The notes: generated by a model from the letters alone, not told the origin. A DNA stretch of 64,000 nt from Bradyrhizobium diazoefficiens (GCF_016616425.1 NZ_CP067101.1:1178001-1242000), one strand, 5' to 3'; shown: positions 19,222-28,276, counted from the stretch's first letter. Program-made: numbers and translations.

Positions 19222-20106
19222 ATGACGGAGGCAATTCGCGGGTTCTGGGTGGCATCAGCGACGCCGTTGGCGGCCAACGGCAGTGTGGACTCTGCCAAGC
19301 TCGCGGCTCACGCCAAGCAGCTCTTCGGCAACGGTGTTGACGGCGTCGTGCTGTTCGGCACCACCGGCGAGGGCACCTCCTTCAACGTGACCGAACGCGT
19401 CGCGACCATCGAAGCCGTGCTCAAGGCCGGCGTTGCGCCTGAGCGCATTGGCATCGGCGGCGGCTACCCCGCCATCACCGACAGCATTGCACTTTCGCGC
19501 GCCGTGCTCGGCCTCGGCCTGCGTCACGTGCTGTTGTTGCCGCCTTATTTCGATCGCAGCGTCACGCCTGAAGGCATCGAGGATGCCTTCGCCGCGATCA
19601 TCGACGGCGTCGCCGACGATCGGCTGCGCGCCTATCTCTATCACATCCCGCAGGTCTCGGGTGTCGCGATCCCGACCGGCGTCGCCGCCAGCTTACGCAA
19701 GCGCTATGGCAAGCAGGTCGCGGGTCTGAAAGACTCCAGCGGCGAGTTCAAGCAGTTCCAGGCATTCCGTGCCGCAGCTCCCGATCTCGCCATCACCGTC
19801 GGCAACGAGGCCGACATCGCCCGCGCCATCGCCGCCGGCGGCGCCGGCACTATTTGCGGCATGGCCAATGTCGTGCCCGGGCTGGTCAGGGGCATGATCG
19901 ACGGCAAGGATGTCGAGGCGCGAATGCAGGCTGCGATCGACGTCGTGCTGAAGACGCCGTCGTTCCTCGCGACCCTGAAGGCCATCCTGGCGGCGCAGAC
20001 CGGAGATCCCGCATGGTTGCGCGTGCGTCCGCCGCTTCGCGCATTGTCGGACGGCTCCGCGTTCAAGCGCAAGCTCGACGCGTTGATGGCTCCTGCCATC
20101 GCGTGA
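19222..20106 (+). CDS. dihydrodipicolinate synthase/N-acetylneuraminate lyase family protein
   Basis: This 294-residue TIM-barrel class I aldolase has GTTGEGTSF, YLYHIPQVSGV with the catalytic-type Tyr, and VAGLKDSSGEF with the Schiff-base Lys. True DapA is usually elsewhere in the genome with lysine genes; here the partner is a hydroxyacid dehydrogenase and a GntR regulator, so a catabolic aldolase or dehydratase acting on a 2-keto acid is more likely. The ATG at 19222 is chosen since the upstream region contains the operator. Exact substrate unknown. Confidence 0.85.
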   Translation: MTEAIRGFWVASATPLAANGSVDSAKLAAHAKQLFGNGVDGVVLFGTTGEGTSFNVTERVATIEAVLKAGVAPERIGIGGGYPAITDSIALSRAVLGLGLRHVLLLPPYFDRSVTPEGIEDAFAAIIDGVADDRLRAYLYHIPQVSGVAIPTGVAASLRKRYGKQVAGLKDSSGEFKQFQAFRAAAPDLAITVGNEADIARAIAAGGAGTICGMANVVPGLVRGMIDGKDVEARMQAAIDVVLKTPSFLATLKAILAAQTGDPAWLRVRPPLRALSDGSAFKRKLDALMAPAIA

Positions 20107-20204
20107 ATCCACACAACATCGTGCGACGCCGCCGCGAATTCGCGCGCTGCGTGTCGTGATCGCTCCGCCGGCAATCGGTGATTGCCGTTCGGTGCCGATC
20201 CGTT

Positions 20205-20220
20205 CTTAGAACGATTCAAC
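20205..20220. promoter_or_regulatory. possible iron-control (ICE/Irr) box
   Basis: CTTAGAA-CGA-TTCAAC resembles the Irr box TTTAGAA-NNN-TTCTAAA with mismatches at both outer bases and one inner base. It lies about 100 bases upstream of the TonB-dependent receptor, where iron control is expected in Rhizobiales. A second GCGATTCAAC follows at about 20224. The match is imperfect, so confidence is low. Confidence 0.3.
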
Positions 20221-20318
20221 ACTAGAGCGATTCAACTCCGCCTACGGTTCTCTTCGCGCACAGCGGCTGTTAGACGCGCGAGCTTCAATGCTGTGTCTGA
20301 CCTGGAAGCGAATCGAAC

Positions 20319-22643
20319 GTGCGTGCTCATCTGGATGGCCAGTGCATCAGCGGCCATCGTCATCGTGCCGGCAAGAGCCGTGCAGGCCTTCTCGTCGGAG
20401 CAGCGGTGCTGTTCGCCGAATGTCCTCTCAATACGACGGCCGCGCAGGCGCAATCGGCCTTGCCGCCGGTGACGGTGGAAGCGCCGACGCAGCGGTCGAA
20501 ACCGGCGCGCGCGACGGACCAGTCGCAACGCCGTGCGCAAGCGGCCGCGCGCCAGCGCAATCGCAATCCCGCACCAGCAGCGCCGACGCTCTCGGAGCGC
20601 GCCGCCGCGGAAGCCGCCGCGCAACAGGCCGCAAAGCTCGGCTACCGCGCGATGCCGAGCGCGACCACGCTGCGCAGCGGCGCCTCGCCGCTCAATACCT
20701 CGCAGGCGGTCAACGTCGTGCCCGAGCAGGTGTTGAAGGACCAGCTCCCGCGCAACATCGACGATGCGCTCGGCAATGTCTCCGGCATCACCCAGACCAA
20801 TACGCTGGCGGGCAGCCAGGACGCGGTGATCCGCCGCGGCTTCGGCGAGAATCGCGACGGCTCGATCATGCGCAACGGCATGCCGCTGGTGCAGGGACGC
20901 AGCCTCAATGCCGCGGTCGAAAGCGTCGAGGTGCTGAAGGGCCCCGCCTCGCTGCTCTACGGCATCATGGATCCCGGCGGCATCGTCAACACCATCAGCA
21001 AGCGTCCGGAACTCTATCAGCACGGCTCGGTCACGCTGCTCGGTTCCGCCTACAATTCGTCCAAGACCGGCGCCGATGGCTTGCTCGACGTCACCGGTCC
21101 GATTGGCGACCAGGGTCTTGCCTATCGCTTCATCGGCTACGGCGTCAGCGAGGATTACTGGCGCAATTTCGGTCGTCACCGCGAGATGCTGGTCGCGCCG
21201 TCGCTCGCCTGGTACGGCCAGGACACTACGGTCCAGCTCAACTACGAGCACCGCGAGTTCATCTATCCGTTCGATCGCGGCACGGCGTTCAACCCGGTCA
21301 CCAAGGCGCCCTTGGCGGTCCCCGCCACGCGCCGGTTAGATGAGCCCTTCAACAACACCTGGGGCACGTCCGACCTGATCCAGGCCTCGGCCGAGCACCG
21401 TCTCAACCAGGACTGGAAGCTCTACGCCGGCTACAGCTACAACACCGAGACCTTCAGCGCCAACCAGCTCCGCATCAAAGGCATCAACTTCACGACTGGC
21501 GCCGAGACGCGCAGCAATGACGGCACCCAGGGCTCGCTCAGCAATGTCAGCTACGGAACGTCCTATGTCTCGGGCGGCTTCTGGCTCGGCGACATGCGCA
21601 ACGAGGTGCTGTTCGGCGGCGATGGCCAGTATCGCACCATCTACCGCGATAATTTGATTCGGCAGAAGACGCCCGCCATCAACATCTACAACCCCGTCTA
21701 CGGGCTGATCGGACCGGGAACGACCGTCTCCAACAGCGACAGTGCCCAGACCGACAAGCTCGGCCAGTGGTCGCTGTTCTTCCAGGATACACTGCACCTG
21801 ACCGAGCGGTTCGCCCTGGTCGGCGGCGTGCGCTACATGGATTACGATCAGATCGCGGGGCGCGGAAAGCCTTTCATCACCAACACCAACGTAGCCGGAG
21901 ACAAGGTGCTGCCGCTCGGCGGCGCCATCTTCAATCTCACCGACCAGATCTCGCTCTATGCGAGCTACACGGAGTCGCTGAAGCCGAACTCGACGATCGC
22001 GCCGGTCGGCGCCGTGATCGATTCCCGTGTCGCGCCCGAGCAAGGCGTGTCTTACGAGACGGGCGTCAAGTTCGATTTCAACCAGCGCATTTCCGGCACG
22101 ATCGCACTCTACGACCTCGACAAGAGGAACGTGCAGACGACGAAGACCAACAGTGCGGGCGACGTCGAGATCCACACAGTGGGCCGCGCGCGCTCGCGTG
22201 GCGTCGAGGTCGACGTCACCGGCAGGCTCACCGATAGCTGGAGCATGATCGGAAGCTACGGCTACACCGATGCGCGGGTCACGGCGTCCGAGGATCCGAC
22301 ATTGTATGGCAAGAAGCTGCAGAACGTCGCCTTGAACACGGCCTCGCTCTATCTGGTCTACGATTTCGGCACCGCATTGCCGGGCCGGCTCCGGCTCGGC
22401 GGCGGCGCGCGCTATGCAGGCGACCGTTCCGGCGATTCCGTCAACACCTTCTTCCTGCCGTCCTATGTCGTCGCCGATATTTTTGCGACCTATGAGACCA
22501 AATACCAGAACACCCCGGTGATCTATCAGTTCAACGTCAAGAACCTGTTCGACACCGTCTACTATCCTTCCGCCGTCAACAATCTGAACGTCGCCATCGG
22601 CGATGCGCGGCGCGTCTCGCTGTCGGCGACGGTGAAGTTCTAG
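20319..22643 (+). CDS. TonB-dependent siderophore receptor
   Basis: This outer-membrane protein of about 774 residues has an N-terminal signal region (LLVGAAVLFAE, cleavage near TAAQA), a Pro/Ala-rich spacer, a plug domain from about residue 118 (LNTSQAVNVVPEQVLKDQL, IRRGFGENRDGSIMRNGMPL, VEVLKGPASLLYGIMDPGG) and a 22-strand barrel ending in Phe (VSLSATVKF). It fits the FhuA/FpvA-type siderophore receptors without an N-terminal signalling domain. The start at the GTG 20319 is a guess. The next gene, three bases downstream, is a PepSY protein commonly paired with such receptors for ferric-siderophore handling. Confidence 0.9.
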   Translation: MRAHLDGQCISGHRHRAGKSRAGLLVGAAVLFAECPLNTTAAQAQSALPPVTVEAPTQRSKPARATDQSQRRAQAAARQRNRNPAPAAPTLSERAAAEAAAQQAAKLGYRAMPSATTLRSGASPLNTSQAVNVVPEQVLKDQLPRNIDDALGNVSGITQTNTLAGSQDAVIRRGFGENRDGSIMRNGMPLVQGRSLNAAVESVEVLKGPASLLYGIMDPGGIVNTISKRPELYQHGSVTLLGSAYNSSKTGADGLLDVTGPIGDQGLAYRFIGYGVSEDYWRNFGRHREMLVAPSLAWYGQDTTVQLNYEHREFIYPFDRGTAFNPVTKAPLAVPATRRLDEPFNNTWGTSDLIQASAEHRLNQDWKLYAGYSYNTETFSANQLRIKGINFTTGAETRSNDGTQGSLSNVSYGTSYVSGGFWLGDMRNEVLFGGDGQYRTIYRDNLIRQKTPAINIYNPVYGLIGPGTTVSNSDSAQTDKLGQWSLFFQDTLHLTERFALVGGVRYMDYDQIAGRGKPFITNTNVAGDKVLPLGGAIFNLTDQISLYASYTESLKPNSTIAPVGAVIDSRVAPEQGVSYETGVKFDFNQRISGTIALYDLDKRNVQTTKTNSAGDVEIHTVGRARSRGVEVDVTGRLTDSWSMIGSYGYTDARVTASEDPTLYGKKLQNVALNTASLYLVYDFGTALPGRLRLGGGARYAGDRSGDSVNTFFLPSYVVADIFATYETKYQNTPVIYQFNVKNLFDTVYYPSAVNNLNVAIGDARRVSLSATVKF

Positions 22644-22645
22644 CG

Positions 22646-23824
22646 ATGAGGGCACTGCGGGGGCACACGATCAAGGCGATCCTGTTCCAGGTCCATTCCC
22701 TCGCGGGACTGGTCCTCGCGCTGCTGTCGTCCTTGATCGCGCTGACCGGCGCGATGATGAGTTTCGAGGACGAGATCGTCGATCATCTGAACGCCGGCAT
22801 CATGCAGGTCGTGCCGCGTCAGGCGCCGGTCTTGACGCCCGACGCCCTGGTTGCACGGTTGACGGCGGCGCAGGATCTCGGAAAAGTCTCCGCCGTCACG
22901 TTGTCGAACGATCCATCGGCCGCGGTTCACATCCGTTTCGGCCGCGACGAGCAGGGCGGCCGGCCGGCTTCGCTCTATGTCGATCCCTATGACGCGCGCG
23001 TGCTGGGTTCGCCGCGCGGCGAGGCGTTCTTCGCGACCGTGCGCAGGCTGCATCGCTGGCTGCTCATTCCCGGTGACGCCAAAGGCTGGGGTCGCCCGAT
23101 CATCGGCACCGTCGCGCTCGGCCTCATCGTCATGCTGGTGACGGGCCTCGTGCTGCGCTGGCCACGTCGTGCAGGCAGCGTCAAGACGTGGCTGAAGCCG
23201 AATCTCGGGCTCAGCGGCCGCGGACTGCACCGCTCGCTGCACACCGTCATCGGCACCTGGGTTTTGCCGATCTATCTGGCGATGACGCTCACCGGACTGT
23301 GGTTCTCCTTCGAATGGTACAGGAATGGAATCGTCTGGCTGTTGTCGCGTCCGCAGCTCGCGACAGCGAAGATGCAGGTGCCGCGTGCGGCCGGCCGTCC
23401 CGAGCCGGGCCAGCCAATCGGATTCGATCGGGCCTGGACGACGTTCCAGCGCGAGGAGGGTGGCCGCTTCTCCAGAGCCTTGCTGACGCTGCCCGCCAGC
23501 CCGGCCACAGTGATACGGATCCGGTCGTGGGGCACGGATTCCACGCTCGATGCCACGCGCGACGAATTTCGTATCGATGCTGTCACCGGCAGAGTGCTTT
23601 CCGCGGAACGCTATGCCGACAAGACGCTCGGCGATAAGATCATCGCGGCCATGTACGACATCCATCGTGGCGCAATTCTGGGCTGGCCAGGCAAGCTCGC
23701 CTTCATGATTGCCGCGATCCTGATGCCGCTGTTCGCAGTCACCGGTATCCTGCTCTATCTGTCACGCCGCAGGCTACGGCGCCCGGCGCTGCCGCCGCTC
23801 GGGCGGCTCGTTCCGGGCGAGTGA
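22646..23824 (+). CDS. PepSY-associated TM helix protein (siderophore reductase type)
   Basis: The 392-residue protein has four strong membrane helices: near 15-38 (SLAGLVLALLSSLIALTGAM), about 150-170, about 195-215 and about 345-370. Its extracytoplasmic regions carry PepSY-like units (VSAVTLSNDPSAAVHIRFGR, LYVDPYDARVLG, and FRIDAVTGRVLSAERYAD) and membrane-edge His residues. Such proteins paired with TonB-dependent receptors include FoxB/FpvG-like ferrisiderophore reductases. It starts 2 bases after the receptor stop, so both form one operon. Haem or ferric-siderophore reduction is inferred. Confidence 0.85.
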   Translation: MRALRGHTIKAILFQVHSLAGLVLALLSSLIALTGAMMSFEDEIVDHLNAGIMQVVPRQAPVLTPDALVARLTAAQDLGKVSAVTLSNDPSAAVHIRFGRDEQGGRPASLYVDPYDARVLGSPRGEAFFATVRRLHRWLLIPGDAKGWGRPIIGTVALGLIVMLVTGLVLRWPRRAGSVKTWLKPNLGLSGRGLHRSLHTVIGTWVLPIYLAMTLTGLWFSFEWYRNGIVWLLSRPQLATAKMQVPRAAGRPEPGQPIGFDRAWTTFQREEGGRFSRALLTLPASPATVIRIRSWGTDSTLDATRDEFRIDAVTGRVLSAERYADKTLGDKIIAAMYDIHRGAILGWPGKLAFMIAAILMPLFAVTGILLYLSRRRLRRPALPPLGRLVPGE

Positions 23825-23895
23825 GCCGCCGCGAAGGCTAGCCAACGCGCCTGCAATCATTCAAAGCTTCCGGCTCTATTCCCGAGGTCCACGCC

Positions 23896-25128
23896 ATGAA
23901 GCTCCCCACTCTTGCCCCCGCCGACATCCGCTGCGCGCTGCTGCTGCGCGAGGAGATCGCGCTGCTCGATCTCAGATACGAGGCCGGCTTCGCGACGGGG
24001 CATCCGTTGTTCGCCGCCAACCTGGCCGTGGACCGGATCGCAGTCGAGGCCGAGACGAGGCTGCCGCGCAAAAGTGTGGCGATCGTTCTTTATGATGACG
24101 ATGAGGGGCTGGTCGCGGCCGGTGCAGAGCGTCTCGCCGCGCTCGGCTATAGCAATATCAGCGCGCTCGCCGGCGGTCTGAAGGCCTGGCGCGCCGCGGG
24201 TTACGAGGTGTTCGAGGACGTCAATTCCTATTCCAAGGCTTTCGGCGAGTTGGTCGAGGCGCGGCGGCATACGCCGTCGTTCAGCGCCGATGAGTTGGCA
24301 AAGCTGATCGCCGACAAGGCCAACATCGCCATCCTCGACGTCCGCCGTTTCGACGAATATGCGACCATGAACATTCCGGGTTCGGTCAGCGTGCCCGGCG
24401 CAGAGCTGGTGCTGCGGGCAGGACAGGCCGCGCCCGATCCCGAGACCACCATCATCGTCAATTGCGCCGGCCGCACCCGCTCGATCATCGGTACCCAGTC
24501 GCTGATCAATGCCGGCGTGCCCAACAAGGTGCGGGCGCTGCGCAACGGCACCATCGGCTGGACGCTGGCGCAGCACACGCTCGACCACAGTTCCGACAGG
24601 CGCAGCGCGGTCGGGCCGTTCGAGGGCGGTCCGGCCAATGCCCGCGACGTCGCTTATCGCGCCGGGGTGCGCCATGTCGGTGCCAGCGAGATGGCTATGC
24701 TTGTCGCGCAGACCGACCGCACGCTCTACCGCTTCGACGTGCGCGATGCCGAGGACTATGCGGCCGGCCATCTTGCGGGCTTCCGCCACTATCCGGGTGG
24801 CCAGCTCGTCCAGGAAACCGACATCGCCGCGCCGGTGCGCGGCGCCCGCATCCTCCTGACCGACGACAAGGGTATCCGTGCCGACATGACGGCGTCCTGG
24901 CTGGCGCAGATGGGCTGGGAGGTCTATGTGCTGGAAGGAGGCTATGACGGCGCGCTCGAGCTCGGCCCGCCGCGCGTGCTGCCCAAGCCCGACCCGGCAC
25001 ACCGCTACCGCCGGCCCTACGAAGGCACCGATGTCGCGCAAGCCGCGATGCAGGCCTATCTCGACTGGGAATATGGGCTGGTCGAGCAGCTCCGCCGCGA
25101 TGGCACGCACGGATTCTATGTGATTTGA
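23896..25128 (+). CDS. triple-rhodanese-domain protein
   Basis: This 410-residue protein has three rhodanese folds: about residues 10-110 (AIVLYDDDEGLVAAGAERL), 130-225 (ILDVRRFDEYATMNIPGSV, then VNCAGRTRS) and 260-365 (RFDVRDAEDYAAGHLAGFRH). Only the middle repeat has the active-site Cys, in VNCAGRTRS; the first has Asp and the third has Asp/Lys at that loop. It may transfer sulfur through a single active centre with the outer domains structural. It lies 70 bases downstream of the PepSY gene and is probably separate. The biological sulfur acceptor is unknown. Confidence 0.85.
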   Translation: MKLPTLAPADIRCALLLREEIALLDLRYEAGFATGHPLFAANLAVDRIAVEAETRLPRKSVAIVLYDDDEGLVAAGAERLAALGYSNISALAGGLKAWRAAGYEVFEDVNSYSKAFGELVEARRHTPSFSADELAKLIADKANIAILDVRRFDEYATMNIPGSVSVPGAELVLRAGQAAPDPETTIIVNCAGRTRSIIGTQSLINAGVPNKVRALRNGTIGWTLAQHTLDHSSDRRSAVGPFEGGPANARDVAYRAGVRHVGASEMAMLVAQTDRTLYRFDVRDAEDYAAGHLAGFRHYPGGQLVQETDIAAPVRGARILLTDDKGIRADMTASWLAQMGWEVYVLEGGYDGALELGPPRVLPKPDPAHRYRRPYEGTDVAQAAMQAYLDWEYGLVEQLRRDGTHGFYVI

Positions 25129-25265
25129 CGCGAACGGCGCGGGCATGGCGGGTTGGCGAGCAGGCGCACCCGCCCGCCATCTTCTCCCCGTATCCGGCCC
25201 CTATTGTGCTGCGCATCGTCCGCGGTCTATGAGCTGCGGCAAAGCTGATCATCTATGGAGACACC

Positions 25266-26510
25266 ATGCCAGCCCCAGGCCAGAGCCCTGAGCGGAGCGC
25301 CAAGGCGCTGCTGCTCGAAGGCGTCAATGACAGTGCCGTGGACCTGTTCAGGAGCGCGGGCTTCACCAATGTCGAGCGGCTGACCAAGGCGCTGGGCGGC
25401 GAGGATCTGCGGCGGGCGCTCGAGGACGTGTCGCTGCTCGGCATCCGCTCCCGGACCCAGATCACCGATGAGGTGCTCGGGGCCGCCGACCAGCTGCTCG
25501 CGGTCGGCTGCTTCAGCGTCGGCACCAACCAGGTTGATCTCATGGCGGCGCGCAAGCGCGGCATTCCCGTGTTCAACGCGCCGTTCTCCAACACGCGCAG
25601 CGTCGCCGAGCTCGTGATCGGCGAGATCGTGATGCTGCTGCGGCGGATCTTCCCGCGCTCGGTCTCGGCCCATGCGGGCGGCTGGGACAAGTCGGCGACC
25701 GGCAGCCGCGAGGTGCGCGGCCGCACGCTCGGCATCGTCGGTTACGGCAATATCGGCTCGCAGCTCTCGACGCTCGCGGAAGCCATGGGCATGCGAGTGA
25801 TCTATTTCGACCGCACCGACAAGCTCCGCCACGGCAACACCGAGCCGGTCGAGAGACTGGAAGAGCTGCTGGCGCAGAGCGACGTGGTCAGCCTGCACGT
25901 ACCCGAGACCCCGGAGACATCAGGCATGATCGGCGAGAAGGAGCTGCGGGCGATGAAATCAGGCTCGTTCCTGATCAACAACAGCCGCGGCACCGTGGTC
26001 GATCTCGACGCTCTCGCTCGCGCCTTGCGCGACGGTCACCTTGCCGGCGCCGCCATCGACGTGTTCCCGGTCGAGCCGTCGTCGAACGCGGATCGCTTCA
26101 AGAGCCCGATGCAGGGCCTCGAGAATGTCATCCTCACGCCGCATATCGGCGGCTCGACCGAGGAAGCGCAGGAGCGCATCGGCGGCGAAGTCGCGCGCAA
26201 GCTCGTCGACTATTTCATCACCGGCTCGACGATGGGCGCGGTGAATTTCCCGGAAGTGCAGCTGCATCTGCGCCCCTCCGGCGCGCGCTTCAGCCATGTC
26301 CATCGCAACGTGCCCGGCATGCTGCGGCGGCTGAACGAGGTCTTCCTCGAGCGCGACATCAACATCGCCGCGCAATATCTGGAGACATCAGGGGATCTCG
26401 GTTACGTCGTGCTCGACGCCGATCTCGGCGGCCAGGATTCCGCGGCGCTGCTCCAGCAGATCCGCAGCCTCGACGGCACGGTCGGCGCGCGGCTGGTGTT
26501 CGAGCACTAG
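25266..26510 (+). CDS. serA: D-3-phosphoglycerate dehydrogenase
   Basis: This 414-residue protein matches the E. coli-type SerA length and plan. It has a substrate domain (ADQLLAVGCFSVGTNQVDLM, PFSNTRSVAELVIGEI), a Rossmann fold with GIVGYGNIGSQLS, and the catalytic set with Arg in NNSRGTVVD, Glu in VEPSSN and His in LTPHIGGSTEEAQ. A C-terminal ACT-like part (LNEVFLERDINIAAQYLETS) is a likely serine sensor. It catalyses the first step of serine synthesis. It is monocistronic and converges on the AAA gene. Confidence 0.92.
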   Translation: MPAPGQSPERSAKALLLEGVNDSAVDLFRSAGFTNVERLTKALGGEDLRRALEDVSLLGIRSRTQITDEVLGAADQLLAVGCFSVGTNQVDLMAARKRGIPVFNAPFSNTRSVAELVIGEIVMLLRRIFPRSVSAHAGGWDKSATGSREVRGRTLGIVGYGNIGSQLSTLAEAMGMRVIYFDRTDKLRHGNTEPVERLEELLAQSDVVSLHVPETPETSGMIGEKELRAMKSGSFLINNSRGTVVDLDALARALRDGHLAGAAIDVFPVEPSSNADRFKSPMQGLENVILTPHIGGSTEEAQERIGGEVARKLVDYFITGSTMGAVNFPEVQLHLRPSGARFSHVHRNVPGMLRRLNEVFLERDINIAAQYLETSGDLGYVVLDADLGGQDSAALLQQIRSLDGTVGARLVFEH

Positions 26511-26535
26511 CCTCGCGCCGTAAGGGTGAGTCCCA

Positions 26536-26556
26536 GCCCGCCTACGATGGGCGGGC
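26536..26556. terminator. possible bidirectional terminator hairpin between serA and the AAA gene
   Basis: GCCCGCC and GGCGGGC form 7-bp perfect arms around a 7-base loop, in the 47-base gap between two convergent genes. No T run is present on either side, so it is only a candidate. Confidence 0.35.
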
Positions 26557-26557
26557 G

Positions 26558-28276
26558 TCATCCCGCCGCCATGGCCTGTGCGCCCCCAAGCAGCCGCGCA
26601 TTCAGCCGGCCGCCGGAGAACAGCATGTCGTCGAGCGCCTCGTCGATATCGGCGGGGATCACTGAGCTGCCGCCATCGCGCGCAAGGCTGGCTTGTGCCA
26701 GCCGTCGCATCAACTCCTTGATGAACGCGCAACTCGTGCCTTCGCTGCGCCGGGCTGCTTCGGCTATGACCGCATCATCGAGCGGCAATCCCTTGCCGTA
26801 GAGGCGGACCAGTTTGCCGCGGCCGGTCTCATCTGGAAGCGGCACTTCGATCGCCTGATCGATGCGGCCCGGGCGGCCCGCAAGGGCGCCCTCAAGGTCT
26901 TCAGGCCGGTTTGTGGTCAGGACGAACAGGATGTCGGCATCTTCCTTCAATCCATCCATCTCGTTGAGCAATTTGTTCAGCATGGATTCCTCGCAAGGAC
27001 CCATGTCATCGCGGTCGCGGGCGATGAGATCGACATCCTCGATCACCACCATCGATGGCTGCAGCAGCCGTGCCAAGCTCATATAGGCGCCGAGAAGGCC
27101 AATTTGCTCGGCGGTGATGATCAGCGTCGTATGTCCAGGAAGATGCGTCGCGAGATAGCGAATCGTATGGGTCTTGCCGGTGCCGGGCGGACCGTACAAC
27201 AAGATGCCCTTGCGGGTCGACTGGCCCAGCCGGCGTAGCTGTTCGCGGGTGCCGACGAAAGTCAGCACGTTGCGATCGAGCAGTCGCAGGGTTTGCTCCG
27301 GCAGGATCACCTCGTCGCGCGCGACCGGCGGTAATCGATGCACGGTGATGCCGCGCGAGCGCCCGCGATAATCGGAATCGGCATCGAGCGACAGGATCTT
27401 GCCGCGATAGGTTCGCGCGGCTTGCACCGCCTCTTCCAGTGCGCCGAAGCATTGCTGGACGAGGGCCGCGCCTGCAGAGCCTGATAACACCAGGATCTCG
27501 ATGCGAATCCCCGGCTCGCGGCTGTACTCGCGATGTGCGCAGAGTAAGACCGCATAGCGATGACCATCCTGCTCGCATAGCCACAGTCCGTTATCCAGAC
27601 ACTTGACCGGGCTCTTTTCGCCGACGTCGACGTCGGAATATTGCAGCGGGGCAATCGCGAGCGCATAGCGGCCCTCTTTGAGAAGCCGCGAAATCGACAG
27701 CGTTTCATAGCGCTGCTCCTCGTTCAGCCCGAACAGCTCGATGGCCTCGCCGAACAGCCTGTCGATTGCTGCCTGGACATCGACCCGCATGTGGCCGGGA
27801 AACTGGCGGATCGTGGTGACGAGCTTGCTGTGCGGAACGCCATCGAAATGCCAGTTGAGAACGTCGCAAGCAAAGTCGAAATCTTCTTCTTGTTCGCTCG
27901 AAGACCCGTTCGCTGCACGCATGCATTCGCTGCAGAGCCAGACCGTGCGGTCGTCGATCCGAACGTCTGTTTGTCCCTCCGGCTTGCCGCAGAGTTCGCA
28001 AGGAGATCTGATCGCCTCAAGGGTGAGCTGCAGCCGGTGGCCGGCCAGGCCGATGGATTGTTGTGCGGATTTGAAAAGGGCTTCGGCGACGGATTGCGGG
28101 TAAGGCCCGCAAACCGCCTTGTCCTTCTGCTCGATCTGAGTGATCAGCGCGGTCGCCTCGCGCTCCGATTTGCCGAAAACCTGACGGAGCAGATCCATCA
28201 CGAACTGGTCCGGCGTATCGTCGTCATTATGAATTGCGATTTGGGTCGGCTGGTTGTCGCCACGCATACTATTCAT
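26558..28276 (-). CDS. ClpS-like / C4 zinc finger / AAA+ ATPase fusion protein
   Basis: The protein of 572 residues starts at ATG 28276 (GGAGGGTC upstream). Residues 11-88 align with ClpS (IHNDDDTPDQFVMDLLRQVF, AVCGPYPQSVAEALF, HRLQLTLE), the adaptor that hands N-degron substrates to ClpAP. Residues 93-118 form a ClpX-like zinc finger (CELC and CSEC). After a middle region comes a Cdc48/FtsH-type AAA+ module with Walker A GPPGTGKT (362-369), Walker B VVIEDVD (410-416), sensor TTN (454-456) and an RPGRID arginine region (468-473). Two ClpS pocket residues differ: Met40 is Asp23 and His66 is Glu49. A self-contained unfoldase carrying its own adaptor is inferred. No protease is adjacent. Confidence 0.85.
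   Translation of the reverse strand: MNSMRGDNQPTQIAIHNDDDTPDQFVMDLLRQVFGKSEREATALITQIEQKDKAVCGPYPQSVAEALFKSAQQSIGLAGHRLQLTLEAIRSPCELCGKPEGQTDVRIDDRTVWLCSECMRAANGSSSEQEEDFDFACDVLNWHFDGVPHSKLVTTIRQFPGHMRVDVQAAIDRLFGEAIELFGLNEEQRYETLSISRLLKEGRYALAIAPLQYSDVDVGEKSPVKCLDNGLWLCEQDGHRYAVLLCAHREYSREPGIRIEILVLSGSAGAALVQQCFGALEEAVQAARTYRGKILSLDADSDYRGRSRGITVHRLPPVARDEVILPEQTLRLLDRNVLTFVGTREQLRRLGQSTRKGILLYGPPGTGKTHTIRYLATHLPGHTTLIITAEQIGLLGAYMSLARLLQPSMVVIEDVDLIARDRDDMGPCEESMLNKLLNEMDGLKEDADILFVLTTNRPEDLEGALAGRPGRIDQAIEVPLPDETGRGKLVRLYGKGLPLDDAVIAEAARRSEGTSCAFIKELMRRLAQASLARDGGSSVIPADIDEALDDMLFSGGRLNARLLGGAQAMAAG

Noticed and set aside
19222..20106. Assignment of this gene as biosynthetic dapA
   Set aside because: Its context is a GntR regulator and a hydroxyacid dehydrogenase, not lysine genes, so only the superfamily is claimed.
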